From Rhypophila decipiens (Eukaryota; Ascomycota; Sordariomycetes; Sordariales; Naviculisporaceae), in the NCBI GenBank assembly GCA_033297075.1, contig MU858330.1:1-29509 (forward strand): a stretch of 29,509 nucleotides of DNA, written 5' to 3'. Below are positions 8,733 through 17,837 of the stretch, one piece after another. The first letter of the stretch is position 1; every line of letters starts with the position of its first letter. Position numbers and translations under genes: made by a program. Below the pieces are notes generated by a model. It saw only the letters and a list, made by a program, of their open reading frames with translations. It had not been told where the DNA came from and made no database searches.

Positions 8733-10315
8733 ATGGTCGGACCGTGGCAGCAATAACTCACGGGAGATGGTCTTGGCGTGTTGTCCTTGAGAAAGAAGCC
8801 CGACCCAAGAGAACCCCCTTACGTCTCTGAGCCGATCCCGTTTGTCAGCCACATCTATGGCCTCCTCAAACACGGGCTGCGGTATTTTGATCTCGTCAGG
8901 TAATTCCCCTGGGGAATCCTCAAGGCAGAGAAATATTACAACATGAAACTAACCGTAGCACAGCGCCCAACAACCTCATCCCATCTTCACCATCGAGCTC
9001 CCGGGACAAAAGAACTACATCGTGACTTCACCCGAGCTAGTCCAGGCGGTGCAGCGAAATGTCACCTCTCTGTCCTTCAGCCCAGCCATGGTCCCGGCCT
9101 TCCGCCGAATGATGGACATTGACGAGCAAGGCATTTCGCTAATCTTCAAAGATGCCCACACAACGACGGGCTTCTACGGCGAAATCCACCGCATCCAGAA
9201 GGCGTCGCTGCTTCCCGGGACCGAGTCACTAGACCAGCTGTGCAATCTTGTCAGAACAAAACTCATGCACGACGTCAACAGCCTTCCGACGAAAAACGAC
9301 GTCGGCCTCTACGTCTGGATCCAGGATCTGTACATGAGGTCCAACAACTCGGCCTGTTTTGGCGACAAGGATCCCTTCTCGCTCGATCCATCACTCAGCG
9401 CGACATTCTGGCAATGGGAAGCAAACATCAAAACCCTCCTCCTCGGTATCCCCTGGATCCTGAATCCCAAAAGCTACACTGCCGCCAAATCTTCGCGGGA
9501 GAAACTCGTCGCGGCATTCACGACCTACCTCGAATCCGACGGCCCATGATCCGCCTGCTCCTTCATCCAAGACCTTTCCGGCCTGGGCATCAACCGCGGC
9601 CTGAGCACAGAGAACAACGCCAAAGCGCTAATCGGATCCATCCTCGCCATAGTCGGCAATACCATCCCCACCACCTTTTGGCTGCTCGTGACACGTCTAC
9701 TCACGTCCCACACTTTTGTCGTCAATCAGAAATGAACTAGAGGCCATCATCATCATGACGGACCCCTCCGACTCGGGCGTGGTATCCTTGAGCTACGCCC
9801 TAATCAAGGAGAAATGCCCCGTGTTTCTGTCAGTCTACGACGAGGTTCTGCGTCTTACGAGCGGCATCGCTACGGTGCGCTATACAATGCAAGACACGCT
9901 CATCAATGACACCTGGCTTCTGAAGAAAGGCGCGCAGGTGCAGATGCCGACGGCCTATATCCACACTGACCCATCGACGTGGGGCGCTGATGCTGACCAG
10001 TTTGATGCCGAGCGGTTTCTTGAGACCAAGGTGAAGAGGTTGGGTAGGGAGGAGAGAGTGAAGCGCAATGCGGCGTTTCGGCCGTTTGGAGGTGGCAACG
10101 TCATGTGTCCGGGTAGGTATTTTACCAGTCACGAGGTTTTTGGCTTCGTGGCGACGATTTTGCTTGGGTGGGATATGGAGCCTTCTGGCGGTAGGGAGTG
10201 GAAGGTGCCCGACATGGATAGAAGTAAATTGCCACTTACGAGTCTGAAGCCACAAGGTGATGTCAAGGTTAGGTTGCTCAGAAGGGGAGGGTGGGAGAAG
10301 AAAGTATTTGAATGA
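8733..10315 (+). pseudogene. Cytochrome P450 pseudogene (CYP7/CYP8-like class)
   Basis: A P450 reading frame that can be followed over most of its length but is broken. Exon 1 (to 8899) encodes KKPDPREPPYV and SHIYGLLKHGLRYFDLV. A good intron follows (8900-8963: GTAATT, CTAAC, CACAG), then exon 2. Recognisable parts are the I-helix segment AIVGNTIPTTFW (the GNTxPxxFW form of CYP7/CYP8-like enzymes), the ExxR helix YDEVLRL, FDAERF, and the heme loop FGGGNVMCPGRYF with the Cys ligand at 10106-10108. Lesions are TAA at 8754-8756, TGA at 9547-9549 (where the frame otherwise runs on without a gap) and a one-base frame change at about 9711-9717. No N-terminal membrane anchor is seen; it may have been lost or displaced by the Tc1-like element 34 bp upstream. 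The end at 10315 is a normal stop. A sequencing error could explain one lesion but hardly three. Confidence 0.85.
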
Positions 10316-10974
10316 CGAATGGACGTATATGTTACTACTGTTCTTGGTTTTTGTGGTCGTAATGCAAGACTACGTCACTATGTAAATACTCAATTTTGAG
10401 TTCAAACTCTATGTACAATTTGTTCAATCGAACACCAACACTAGGAAAGTTAGTACTACTGTATACTGGTCTTTGCCGCTCCATAGGAAAGATCGCCAGA
10501 AAATATATATCATCCGGTAAAACGTTAATCGCACCAAGACTAGCCGAGTCTATATACTATAACAATATATATCGTATAAGCAACGCAAGATGTCTGCTAT
10601 CTCTGAGATCAAGAAGAGGACTTGTTGTATTTAAATACCAATAGAGATAGTCCTATGAGTAAAAGAGTATTTGAAAATTTATAGATCTCGGTAAGGATTA
10701 TACGTTTATTCCATTCCAGAAATTCTTCAACGATGAAAATGGTCAATGAACGCGGGAACTCTGAGGCCATGTCATGATCAGTTCGGACAATGTCCTCCAC
10801 TATCGATATCTTTGTGAACTTGCCCGAGTCAACCTGCACACTCTCGGTAGTAGACTCGGAAACAGAAACGGAACAAAGGATATCTGGCATTTGTCCAGGC
10901 GTCCATTGCAAAAGACTTCATTTTCGAGAAGTTTCCATCCTTCAACAGTACCTTGGATAGACTTTGTCCATCAG
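10316..10974. other. AT-rich intergenic up to the retrotransposon
   Basis: An AT-rich stretch, notably 10380-10690 with several TATATA runs. No gene is supported. The last five bases, ATCAG (10970-10974), are the left copy of the retrotransposon target duplication. Confidence 0.5.
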
Positions 10975-11209
10975 AGTGACGGCAAAGCGGGTCGGCTTCT
11001 GATTGGCCAGTCAACCGTTGGTCACGTCATTGGTTGCACTGCCCCACAACCCCACTTTACTGCCGTCTCCACCGCCTTGGCTGCACCATACCATTTCTGG
11101 CCGTTGCAGCTCAATTGATTCTTTCCTTCTTTCTTTCTTTAGCTTAGTTTAACTACAATACAGTAGGGCTAATAGTAGCTTTGTCTCTTCCAGCCTGCTC
11201 GCCGTGACT
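10975..11209 (+). repeat. 5' LTR
   Basis: 235 bp, matching 17603-17837 at every base I compared. The ends read AGTGACGGC and GCCGTGACT, near-inverted with one mismatch, rather than the usual TG...CA. The U3 part has two CCAAT-type boxes (CTGATTGGCC and CATTGGTTG) and a CRE-like TCACGTCA. A long pyrimidine run (11119-11140) leads into AGCTTAGTTT (11141-11150), the predicted start of the transcript. The right boundary could be one base later because both copies are followed by A. Confidence 0.93.
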
Positions 11210-11219
11210 AAACTAAGCT
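11210..11219 (+). promoter_or_regulatory. Putative self-priming primer-binding site
   Basis: AAACTAAGCT directly follows the 5' LTR and is the exact reverse complement of AGCTTAGTTT at 11141-11150 inside the same LTR. In Tf1/sushi-group elements the transcript's own 5' end folds back on such a site and is cleaved to prime reverse transcription in place of a tRNA. The position of the pyrimidine run fits a transcript starting at about 11140. The complementarity is seen; the mechanism is inferred from the known group. Confidence 0.7.
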
Positions 11220-11289
11220 CATCTTCATTTACCTGGGAAGGTGTAACAATATCCCCGACAGCCGAAAAGAAAAGAACCGAACCGACACG

Positions 11290-13179
11290 ATGGCACCCGG
11301 CGATAGCGCGGCCGGTGGAACTGCTCTCATCGCGAGCAAGGAAGTCCAATTCGTTTGGCAAGAAATCTCAAAGCTGATCCCCAGAGAGACGAAGCACCCC
11401 GACACCGAATTACGCCGTCAATCACTGATCGGTGTCTCGATCCCCGCACCGTCGACCGGTGACGGCCAGTCATCTGTCACGATCCCCACTGACGATTCGG
11501 CCGAGGTCGTGGGCACCATCCCTGAGCCTCAACAGGGTACTGACTTCACCGATTTCGAATCCCATGAGATCAGCGTATATGAACTCCAGTGGAAGGAGGT
11601 CCAGGATGATGTTCAAGCCCGAGTGCTCGCTCTTGCTAGCAAGTGCATCTCGAAGCCCGACAAGGCAGGCATCGAGCCCGTCTTTCCCTTCACCCCGATC
11701 GTCCTCTCGAACCTTGCCAACTCGAATGACTTCAAGTTCCGTGGCAACTTGCCCCAAGACAAGTGGAACCAGCTTTTGGAGAAGTTCAATGACGAGATGT
11801 ACAAGGAGGACAAGGCCCGTACTTTCCTTGTCATCGCGCTTGTCCTTTTGACGATGGACTTGCATACTATCTGTCTTCGACTCAGTCGCGACATGAAGAA
11901 TCTCGGACTGTGGGTTTGCCATATCCAGAACCTGCGCGCCGAAGAAGCCAAGGAAACCGAAGACCGAAATGCGGGAGAGGGCGAAGCGGCCCAGGATTCC
12001 CTTATCGACGAAATCGAACAGCGGGACAGAATCATTGCGGAAAAGGACCGACAGATCCGTGATCTGCTTGAGGAGAACCGTGTCTTGTCCAAAAAGATTC
12101 TCGATGCTGCCTCCGCCCCGAACCCTCGTACTCCAGTCGGCCAAGTACGTTTCGCCGTCCCTGGAATGAGCCCTGCATCAGGACGACTGAGATCCCCTTT
12201 CACTGGACGTGTTGCGTCCGCCAGTGATGCTGGTTTGTCGTCCTCGGGAAGACGTTCAGCCAAGATCGATGGGCCCCCGACCTGGGATGGTGATGCTACG
12301 ACGTCCAAGATCTCATTCGAAGGATGGTATCGAGCCTTGGAAAACAAACTGCTTGTCAACAAGGACCATTTCGACGATGAGGAAGCTATGAAGAGTTATG
12401 TGGAGAACCGTCTCACGGGAGATGCATTGGACTCCCTTCTCCCCTTCCTTGCCGATGATCATCCCGACAAGATCACGACCCTCGAGGAGCTTCTCCAATG
12501 GCTCCAGCACGAGTATGTGGACCAGACCGCCAAGCAGAAGGCGCGCAAGGACTATGACAAGCTCCAGATGAAGCCCAGCGACACTCTCCAGGGATTCAAG
12601 AATGACTTCGTTCGCCTGGCCGGTAGAGCCAAGAAAGCTAAGGCCGATTGGAAGGAGGATTTCAACGACAAGCTCACTGTCCAGCTCCGCGACCAAATGA
12701 CGATCGCCTTTGTCAACCCTGATGTCGACTTCAACAACTTTGTCTCCCTAGCGATGCAGCATGATATTCAGAACAAGCAGAACTACGAGCGTCGACAAGC
12801 TGCTAAGTCTACCGGCACGATGACTGGAGGATCATCCTCCCGTACCCGCATCCGTCAAGGTGGAGCCCGCCCCGCAGGAGGATCTTCATCCACTCCCAGT
12901 CAGTCCCCTGCGGCTCGACCTGACAAGTTGCTGGCACCTGCTGGTCCTGAGGAGATGAAGCAACTGATCAAGGAGGGGAAGTGCTTCCTCTGTCGCAAGC
13001 AAGGACACATGACCGGTTCCTGCCCTGACAAGAACTTGTACCGTCCCCAGCGCCCTCGTCTCACTGAGGATCGCATCCAGGAGATCGTGGACAAGTATTA
13101 TCCGCCCAAGGATGCTCCCGATGCAGCAGATGACACCTCTGACGTTGGATCTGATGGCGACTCTGACCCGAAAAACTGA
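11290..13179 (+). CDS. gag: Gag polyprotein of chromovirus
   Basis: A 629-aa frame from ATG 11290. A central coiled coil (about residues 236-270, rich in Glu, Arg, Ile and Leu, with EIEQRDRIIAEKDRQIRDLL) precedes a retrotransposon gag capsid-like region (about 345-505, with AMKSYVENRLTGDAL and KPSDTLQGFKNDFVRLAG). A basic, Ser/Gly-rich linker follows, then one CCHC zinc knuckle, CFLCRKQGHMTGSC (about 565-578, C-x2-C-x4-H-x4-C), for RNA binding. Gag forms the virus-like particle and packages the RNA. The extra ~200 residues before the coiled coil match nothing I know. The stop at 13177-13179 sits inside the frameshift signal; the pol frame overlaps the last codons. Confidence 0.93.
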   Translation: MAPGDSAAGGTALIASKEVQFVWQEISKLIPRETKHPDTELRRQSLIGVSIPAPSTGDGQSSVTIPTDDSAEVVGTIPEPQQGTDFTDFESHEISVYELQWKEVQDDVQARVLALASKCISKPDKAGIEPVFPFTPIVLSNLANSNDFKFRGNLPQDKWNQLLEKFNDEMYKEDKARTFLVIALVLLTMDLHTICLRLSRDMKNLGLWVCHIQNLRAEEAKETEDRNAGEGEAAQDSLIDEIEQRDRIIAEKDRQIRDLLEENRVLSKKILDAASAPNPRTPVGQVRFAVPGMSPASGRLRSPFTGRVASASDAGLSSSGRRSAKIDGPPTWDGDATTSKISFEGWYRALENKLLVNKDHFDDEEAMKSYVENRLTGDALDSLLPFLADDHPDKITTLEELLQWLQHEYVDQTAKQKARKDYDKLQMKPSDTLQGFKNDFVRLAGRAKKAKADWKEDFNDKLTVQLRDQMTIAFVNPDVDFNNFVSLAMQHDIQNKQNYERRQAAKSTGTMTGGSSSRTRIRQGGARPAGGSSSTPSQSPAARPDKLLAPAGPEEMKQLIKEGKCFLCRKQGHMTGSCPDKNLYRPQRPRLTEDRIQEIVDKYYPPKDAPDAADDTSDVGSDGDSDPKN

Positions 13180-13226
13180 GTACCCTGGGAAAACTGTCTC
13201 CCATCCCAGGGAAATGGTCTCACAGT
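13170..13226 (+). promoter_or_regulatory. Putative -1 ribosomal frameshift signal (slippery site plus stem/pseudoknot)
   Basis: GAAAAAC (13170-13176) is read as G AAA AAC in the gag frame and is followed at once by the gag stop TGA. After a 6-nt spacer, CCCTGGGA (13183-13190) pairs perfectly with TCCCAGGG (13204-13211). Loop bases ACTGT (13193-13197) can pair with ACAGT (13222-13226), giving an H-type pseudoknot. A -1 slip after AAC continues as CTG AGT ACC, the open pol frame. The layout matches known -1 frameshift sites. The heptamer is not the strongest class, because the slipped P-site pairing (AAA to GAA) is imperfect. Confidence 0.7.
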
Positions 13227-16200
13227 ATTGACATCATTGCAGAGAAGAACGCAAAGGAACTTGGGAAGGACCCGTTGAGCGAATTACTTGGCGGACGTCA
13301 GCTTCTCGCTAGTTGTACCTTAGCATACAATGGAGTATCTTTGCAGACTGACGATGGACTGTGTGACACGGGAGCGAATGGATATGTTTTCATGAGTGAG
13401 AAATTCGCAAAGAAGCTTATTGAGAAGCTACGAGTACCTGTACATAAGGATTTTGATCCCCGCTGGCTCGGAGATTATCAAGGAAACCCAACAGAGACTG
13501 TAAATAAGATCATCCGTGCTAATATAACAATACAGAACCGCACTATCCTAGACGAGCCCTTTATCGTTGTGGGATCAGGTCATGACTTGATCTTGGGTAG
13601 GAAATGGTTCGAACAGCATAATGTCTTGGTGGATTGCGGCAGAAGGAGACTGCTCTTCCCACCAGAGTGGTTACCAGATCCTGAGTGGTGGAAACCGATC
13701 GCACTCGACGACTCACCCAAGCAAGCGCCGAATCCTGAACACCAGAAGGATGTTATCGAAAGGGAGAAGGCGATGGAGAAGGAGGACCAGCGTCGTCGCG
13801 ATGGTTGGCAGGCACTACCGGATATTCGCACCCGTATCGAACAGCTCGAGGCGTCAAGAGAGCCACTCACGGAAAAGAAACCGCTGTCGACACCTCCAAA
13901 GAACATCCTCTGCCGACCTAAAGTAAGGTTCACACCTGAAATTAGTGAGGATCCTGAGGTGGCAAAGATGGATAGAGCCCTGCACAGGATTCCTCCCGAT
14001 CCGACACCGATAATCGAGGAACATCAACGCCGCCGCCGTCGAGAACGCAAAGCCGAGATATCGCGAAGTGGATTAGAGAAGGATGCGCGGGGCACCTATG
14101 TTATGAAACGCGATGCTGAGGGGTGGTATAAGCATTATATTGATGTGGCCGTTGTCAGTGCTATAGCCTTCCACGTCACTGCGAAGAAGGATCCAGAAGC
14201 CGTTTTCCTCACGACACTGCACGAAATAGATCGCCTCATCGATGACCGTACGAGAGTGGGTCTGGAAGAGGACGACGCAGAGTTGAAGGCAAGAGTGATG
14301 CGCGACCTGCCTGAGTCGTATCACGAATACCTCGACGTATTCAGCAAGGTGTCGTCGGATATCTTGTCCCCTCTTCGACCGGGAATCGACCACAAGATCG
14401 AGTTAACCGAGGGCGCTGATCCGAACGATCTAGGCTTCAGCCCTTTGTACAAGATGTCACAGGAGGAGTTGGAGGCATGTCGAAAATATGTCATGGAAAA
14501 CCTCGCCAAAGGATTCCTAGAGCCTAGCTCTACACCGTGGGCCGCTCCTATCCTGTTTGCACGAAAAGCCGATGGATCGCTAAGATTCTGCGTGGACTAT
14601 CGAAAGCTGAACGCAGTAACCAAGAAGGATCGTCAACCGCTCCCCTTGATTGAGGAAACATTGGCAAAGATTTCAAAGGCGAAGATTTTTAGCAAGATCG
14701 ACATTCGTCAGGCTTTCCACCGCGTGCGGATCGATGAGGATGACGACGATTTGACAACTTTCAGGACGCGATATGGGACCTTCAAGTACAAAGTCGTCCC
14801 GTTCGGCCTGACAAATGGCCCAGCAACCTTTCAGCGCTTCCTCAACAATGTCCTGATGGAACACTTGGACAGCTTCTGCAGTGCATATCTGGACGATATC
14901 ATTATATATTCCGACAATCTGGAAGAGCACGAGGAGCATGTAAAGACAATTTTGGGAAAACTGCGAGGAGCGGGTCTCCAAGCAGACGTCAAGAAGTGCG
15001 AGTTTCATGTTACCGAGACGAAATACCTTGGATTCATTATCGGTACTGATGGCGTTAAGGTCGACCCTGAGAAGACTGCCATCGTCGAGCAGTGGCCAGA
15101 GCCGCGCACCGTAAAGAGTTTGCGATCATTCCTGGGATTCTGCAACTTCTATCGCCGTTTTGTCTCGGAATACAGCAGGATCGCAAAGCCTCTCAACCAG
15201 CTAACCCGTCAAGGGGAGGCATACGTCTGGACCGATAGACACCAAGTCGCGTTCGACGAATTACGCAGTCGCCTAGTATCAGCGCCGATCCTTGCACACT
15301 TCTCTTACGACCGCGAAACCCGTCTCGAAACAGATGCCTCAGACGGTGTTGTAGCAGGTGTATTATCCCAATTACAGGATGACGGCGGATGGCACCCAGT
15401 GGGTTACTTCTCCGAGAGCATGCATGGGCCTGAATTAAACTATCATATTCACGACAAGGAACTGCTCGCCATTATCCGCTCGCTACAATACTGGAGGTCG
15501 GAGTTGATCGGCCTTCAGGGACCGAAGTTTACCATTGTGTCCGACCATGAAGCGCTCAAGTACTTCACGACGAAGCGCCTGCTCAATCAGCGACAGGCCG
15601 GATGGGCTGAATTGATGTCTCAGTACAACTTCGTCATCACGTTTCAACCGGGGCAGGATAATGCTGCTGCTGACGCTTTGTCGCGCAAGACAGAGGAAGT
15701 CAGGACCCAAAAGGAAAAGCGCAACGCCTACCGGACAATGCAGTTGCTCGACTATCAGCAGCCGGACGTTGTTAGGCTGGCCGTTCTTGATGAGGGAACG
15801 CCTCCGCCTGCTCGCTCTGGCTTTGAACTTATGGACGAGCTGCTCCGCGAAAACAGAGCGCACGAGTCCCTCGACAATTACCGTATCAAAGCCGCAAAGA
15901 AGGAGGATCCTCATTTCTCCCTTCTGGACGGAACGGGACTCCTGTTGTACAAGGACAGACTTGTTGTTCCTGACGTCAACAATCTACGTACGAAAGTCAT
16001 CGAGGAGTCGCACTCACGCATCACCGCCATGCACCCAGGACGCAACAAGACCCGTCGCATTCTTCAAGGACGGTACTGGTGGCCTGGTATGTCTGGAGAT
16101 GTTGATCGTTTTGTCGCGAACTGCGAGTGTCGATCTGCGAAATACCCTCGCGACAAGACTCCTGGTCTCTTGAAGCCAATTCCTCCCCCATCACGAGGTT

Positions 16201-17438
16201 GGGAATGTCTCGTCATAGACTTCAAGAAGCAACCAAAGGACAAGTACGGATATGACAACCTGCTCGTCATGATTGACCGCTTAAGCAAAGCATCCTGGTG
16301 CGTCCCGTGTCACGAAACAGCGACAGCAAAGGATGCCGCCCGCATGTATTACGACGGACCCTACAGAGTCTATGGGCTACCGCTCGAAGTCATCTCCGAT
16401 CGTGGCCCACAGTTTAAAGCAGACTTTACCGACGAGCTTTCCAAGATCATGGGAGTGACATGGCGCTTGTCGTCAGCCGGACACTCGGAGACGGCTGGAC
16501 AGGTGGAAAACCTCAACGAGTGGATCGATCAGCGCTTACGCATGTGGGTGAGCCATCAGCAAGACAACTGGTCACGCTGCATGTCGGCATTCGACGCTGC
16601 GCAGATGTCTCTTCCACACGAAAGCACCGGTCTCCAGCCTCACGAGATCCTCTTCGGCAGCGAGATGCGTGTGAGTTTCGATTGGCGTAACGCGACCGAT
16701 CTACACGCGTTACGAAAGGATCTGCCTAAAACAGAGTTGGAAGTTCGCAAAGAGGCGCAGGAAGTCGCGAAACGGGTGGAAGAGCGAATCGCGATCACTC
16801 GTCAGAACATCACCGCTGCGCAGGAGCGACAAGCACGCCAGGCAAACAAGGCCAGACGGGAACCCGATTTCGACGTCGGGGACAGGGTCTTCATTGTCAA
16901 GAAGGTCTACCGTACCGATCGACCGAGTCGTAAGCTGGACTTCCCGTTGACACAGCAGCATTACGAGATCGAGAGCCGCGACGGGGATACATTCACGCTG
17001 AAGGTCCCCTCACACTGGCGAGGCTCTCGTACGTTCCACGCCGATCGCCTGCGACTGTACCCAAACGATCCACTTCCTGGACAAGAGCCTGAGCGTCCAG
17101 ACGCTGACGTTCTGGTCGACGGCGAGGGGAACGCTCACGATGAATGGGAAGTCGAGAAAATCCTCTCTTCTCGTACCTATTATCGTAAGTTGCAGTATCA
17201 AGTGCAGTGGCGAGCCTGGGACGCGGACGACCAGTGGTATCCCGCAGGCAACTTCCGCAATTCCCCGCGACTGCTTCAGGAATTCCATACGGCAAATCCC
17301 AGCGCTGCAGGACCGCCGAAGCGTCTGCAACAATGGCTTGAGGCGGCTGAGAGGGACGAGGTTGCACCGGAACACGTCGACGACGACGTTCCGAACAAGG
17401 AGGGCACGATTGTTCGACGATCGGGGAGGAGATTATGA
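13176..17438 (+). CDS. pol: Pol polyprotein of chromovirus (PR-RT-RNase H-IN-chromodomain)
   Basis: About 1420 codons in the -1 frame relative to gag; the open frame begins at 13167 and has no early ATG, so frameshifting from gag is the likely route. Domains in order are: aspartic protease with LCDTGANG (Asp codon 13365); reverse transcriptase with FCVDYRKLN, FSKIDIRQAFH, VPFGLTNGPATFQ and YLDD (14886-14897); RNase H with ETDASDG, DKELLAI, SDHEALKYF and ADALSRK; integrase with a His-His-Cys-Cys region and a DDE core (Asp 16218-16220, Asp in SDRGPQF at 16398-16400, Glu 16506-16508 in GQVENLN); and a C-terminal chromodomain (about 17139-17300, EWEVEKIL...LQYQVQWRAW...LLQEFH), thought to direct integration to marked chromatin. 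The integrase finger reads NCEC, one residue shorter than the usual C-x2-C. No stops or shifts occur. Confidence 0.95.
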   Translation: MSTLGKLSPIPGKWSHSIDIIAEKNAKELGKDPLSELLGGRQLLASCTLAYNGVSLQTDDGLCDTGANGYVFMSEKFAKKLIEKLRVPVHKDFDPRWLGDYQGNPTETVNKIIRANITIQNRTILDEPFIVVGSGHDLILGRKWFEQHNVLVDCGRRRLLFPPEWLPDPEWWKPIALDDSPKQAPNPEHQKDVIEREKAMEKEDQRRRDGWQALPDIRTRIEQLEASREPLTEKKPLSTPPKNILCRPKVRFTPEISEDPEVAKMDRALHRIPPDPTPIIEEHQRRRRRERKAEISRSGLEKDARGTYVMKRDAEGWYKHYIDVAVVSAIAFHVTAKKDPEAVFLTTLHEIDRLIDDRTRVGLEEDDAELKARVMRDLPESYHEYLDVFSKVSSDILSPLRPGIDHKIELTEGADPNDLGFSPLYKMSQEELEACRKYVMENLAKGFLEPSSTPWAAPILFARKADGSLRFCVDYRKLNAVTKKDRQPLPLIEETLAKISKAKIFSKIDIRQAFHRVRIDEDDDDLTTFRTRYGTFKYKVVPFGLTNGPATFQRFLNNVLMEHLDSFCSAYLDDIIIYSDNLEEHEEHVKTILGKLRGAGLQADVKKCEFHVTETKYLGFIIGTDGVKVDPEKTAIVEQWPEPRTVKSLRSFLGFCNFYRRFVSEYSRIAKPLNQLTRQGEAYVWTDRHQVAFDELRSRLVSAPILAHFSYDRETRLETDASDGVVAGVLSQLQDDGGWHPVGYFSESMHGPELNYHIHDKELLAIIRSLQYWRSELIGLQGPKFTIVSDHEALKYFTTKRLLNQRQAGWAELMSQYNFVITFQPGQDNAAADALSRKTEEVRTQKEKRNAYRTMQLLDYQQPDVVRLAVLDEGTPPPARSGFELMDELLRENRAHESLDNYRIKAAKKEDPHFSLLDGTGLLLYKDRLVVPDVNNLRTKVIEESHSRITAMHPGRNKTRRILQGRYWWPGMSGDVDRFVANCECRSAKYPRDKTPGLLKPIPPPSRGWECLVIDFKKQPKDKYGYDNLLVMIDRLSKASWCVPCHETATAKDAARMYYDGPYRVYGLPLEVISDRGPQFKADFTDELSKIMGVTWRLSSAGHSETAGQVENLNEWIDQRLRMWVSHQQDNWSRCMSAFDAAQMSLPHESTGLQPHEILFGSEMRVSFDWRNATDLHALRKDLPKTELEVRKEAQEVAKRVEERIAITRQNITAAQERQARQANKARREPDFDVGDRVFIVKKVYRTDRPSRKLDFPLTQQHYEIESRDGDTFTLKVPSHWRGSRTFHADRLRLYPNDPLPGQEPERPDADVLVDGEGNAHDEWEVEKILSSRTYYRKLQYQVQWRAWDADDQWYPAGNFRNSPRLLQEFHTANPSAAGPPKRLQQWLEAAERDEVAPEHVDDDVPNKEGTIVRRSGRRL

Positions 17439-17566
17439 GATCAGGTGCTAACTGAAGCCGTTGGAAGCGACCGCTTTCAACGACCAACCAATAGCGAAGA
17501 CTCTCGCCATTGGAAGGTCACCTGTTCAAATCATATGTAACGCGCGACATTTTTTCTTTATTTTTC

Positions 17567-17602
17567 AAGGTTCGGGGCGAACCTTTTTCCGACCGGGGGG
17601 GT
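17567..17602 (+). promoter_or_regulatory. Hairpin plus polypurine tract before 3' LTR
   Basis: AAGGTTCG (17567-17574) and CGAACCTT (17578-17585) form a perfect 8-bp stem with a GGG loop, followed by T residues. Seven G residues plus T (to 17602) then abut the 3' LTR and are the likely polypurine primer for plus-strand DNA synthesis. The role of the hairpin is unknown. Confidence 0.65.
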
Positions 17603-17837
17603 AGTGACGGCAAAGCGGGTCGGCTTCTGATTGGCCAGTCAACCGTTGGTCACGTCATTGGTTGCACTGCCCCACAACCCCACTTTACTGCCGTCTCCAC
17701 CGCCTTGGCTGCACCATACCATTTCTGGCCGTTGCAGCTCAATTGATTCTTTCCTTCTTTCTTTCTTTAGCTTAGTTTAACTACAATACAGTAGGGCTAA
17801 TAGTAGCTTTGTCTCTTCCAGCCTGCTCGCCGTGACT
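17603..17837 (+). repeat. 3' LTR
   Basis: 235 bp, matching the 5' LTR at every base I compared. It is followed by ATCAG (17838-17842), the right copy of the target duplication. Confidence 0.95.

Larger units (their letters stand above)
10975..17837 (+). mobile_element. Ty3/gypsy LTR retrotransposon with chromodomain (chromovirus), full length
   Basis: A 6863-bp element flanked by ATCAG on both sides (10970-10974 and 17838-17842), a 5-bp target duplication as expected for Ty3/gypsy. It has two 235-bp LTRs that read as identical, a primer site directly after the 5' LTR, gag, pol in the -1 frame and a polypurine tract directly before the 3' LTR. Pol order is protease, RT, RNase H, integrase, then a C-terminal chromodomain, which places it among chromoviruses. 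Both frames are uninterrupted. Identical LTRs plus open frames imply a recent insertion and possible autonomy. Confidence 0.95.

Noticed and set aside
13177..13179. Stop-codon read-through as the route to Pol
   Set aside because: The gag frame after TGA does not lead into pol; pol is in the -1 frame, so a frame change is needed.
15483..15914. Long minus-strand frames inside gag and pol
   Set aside because: They are antisense shadows of the well-supported retrotransposon genes and carry no family features.
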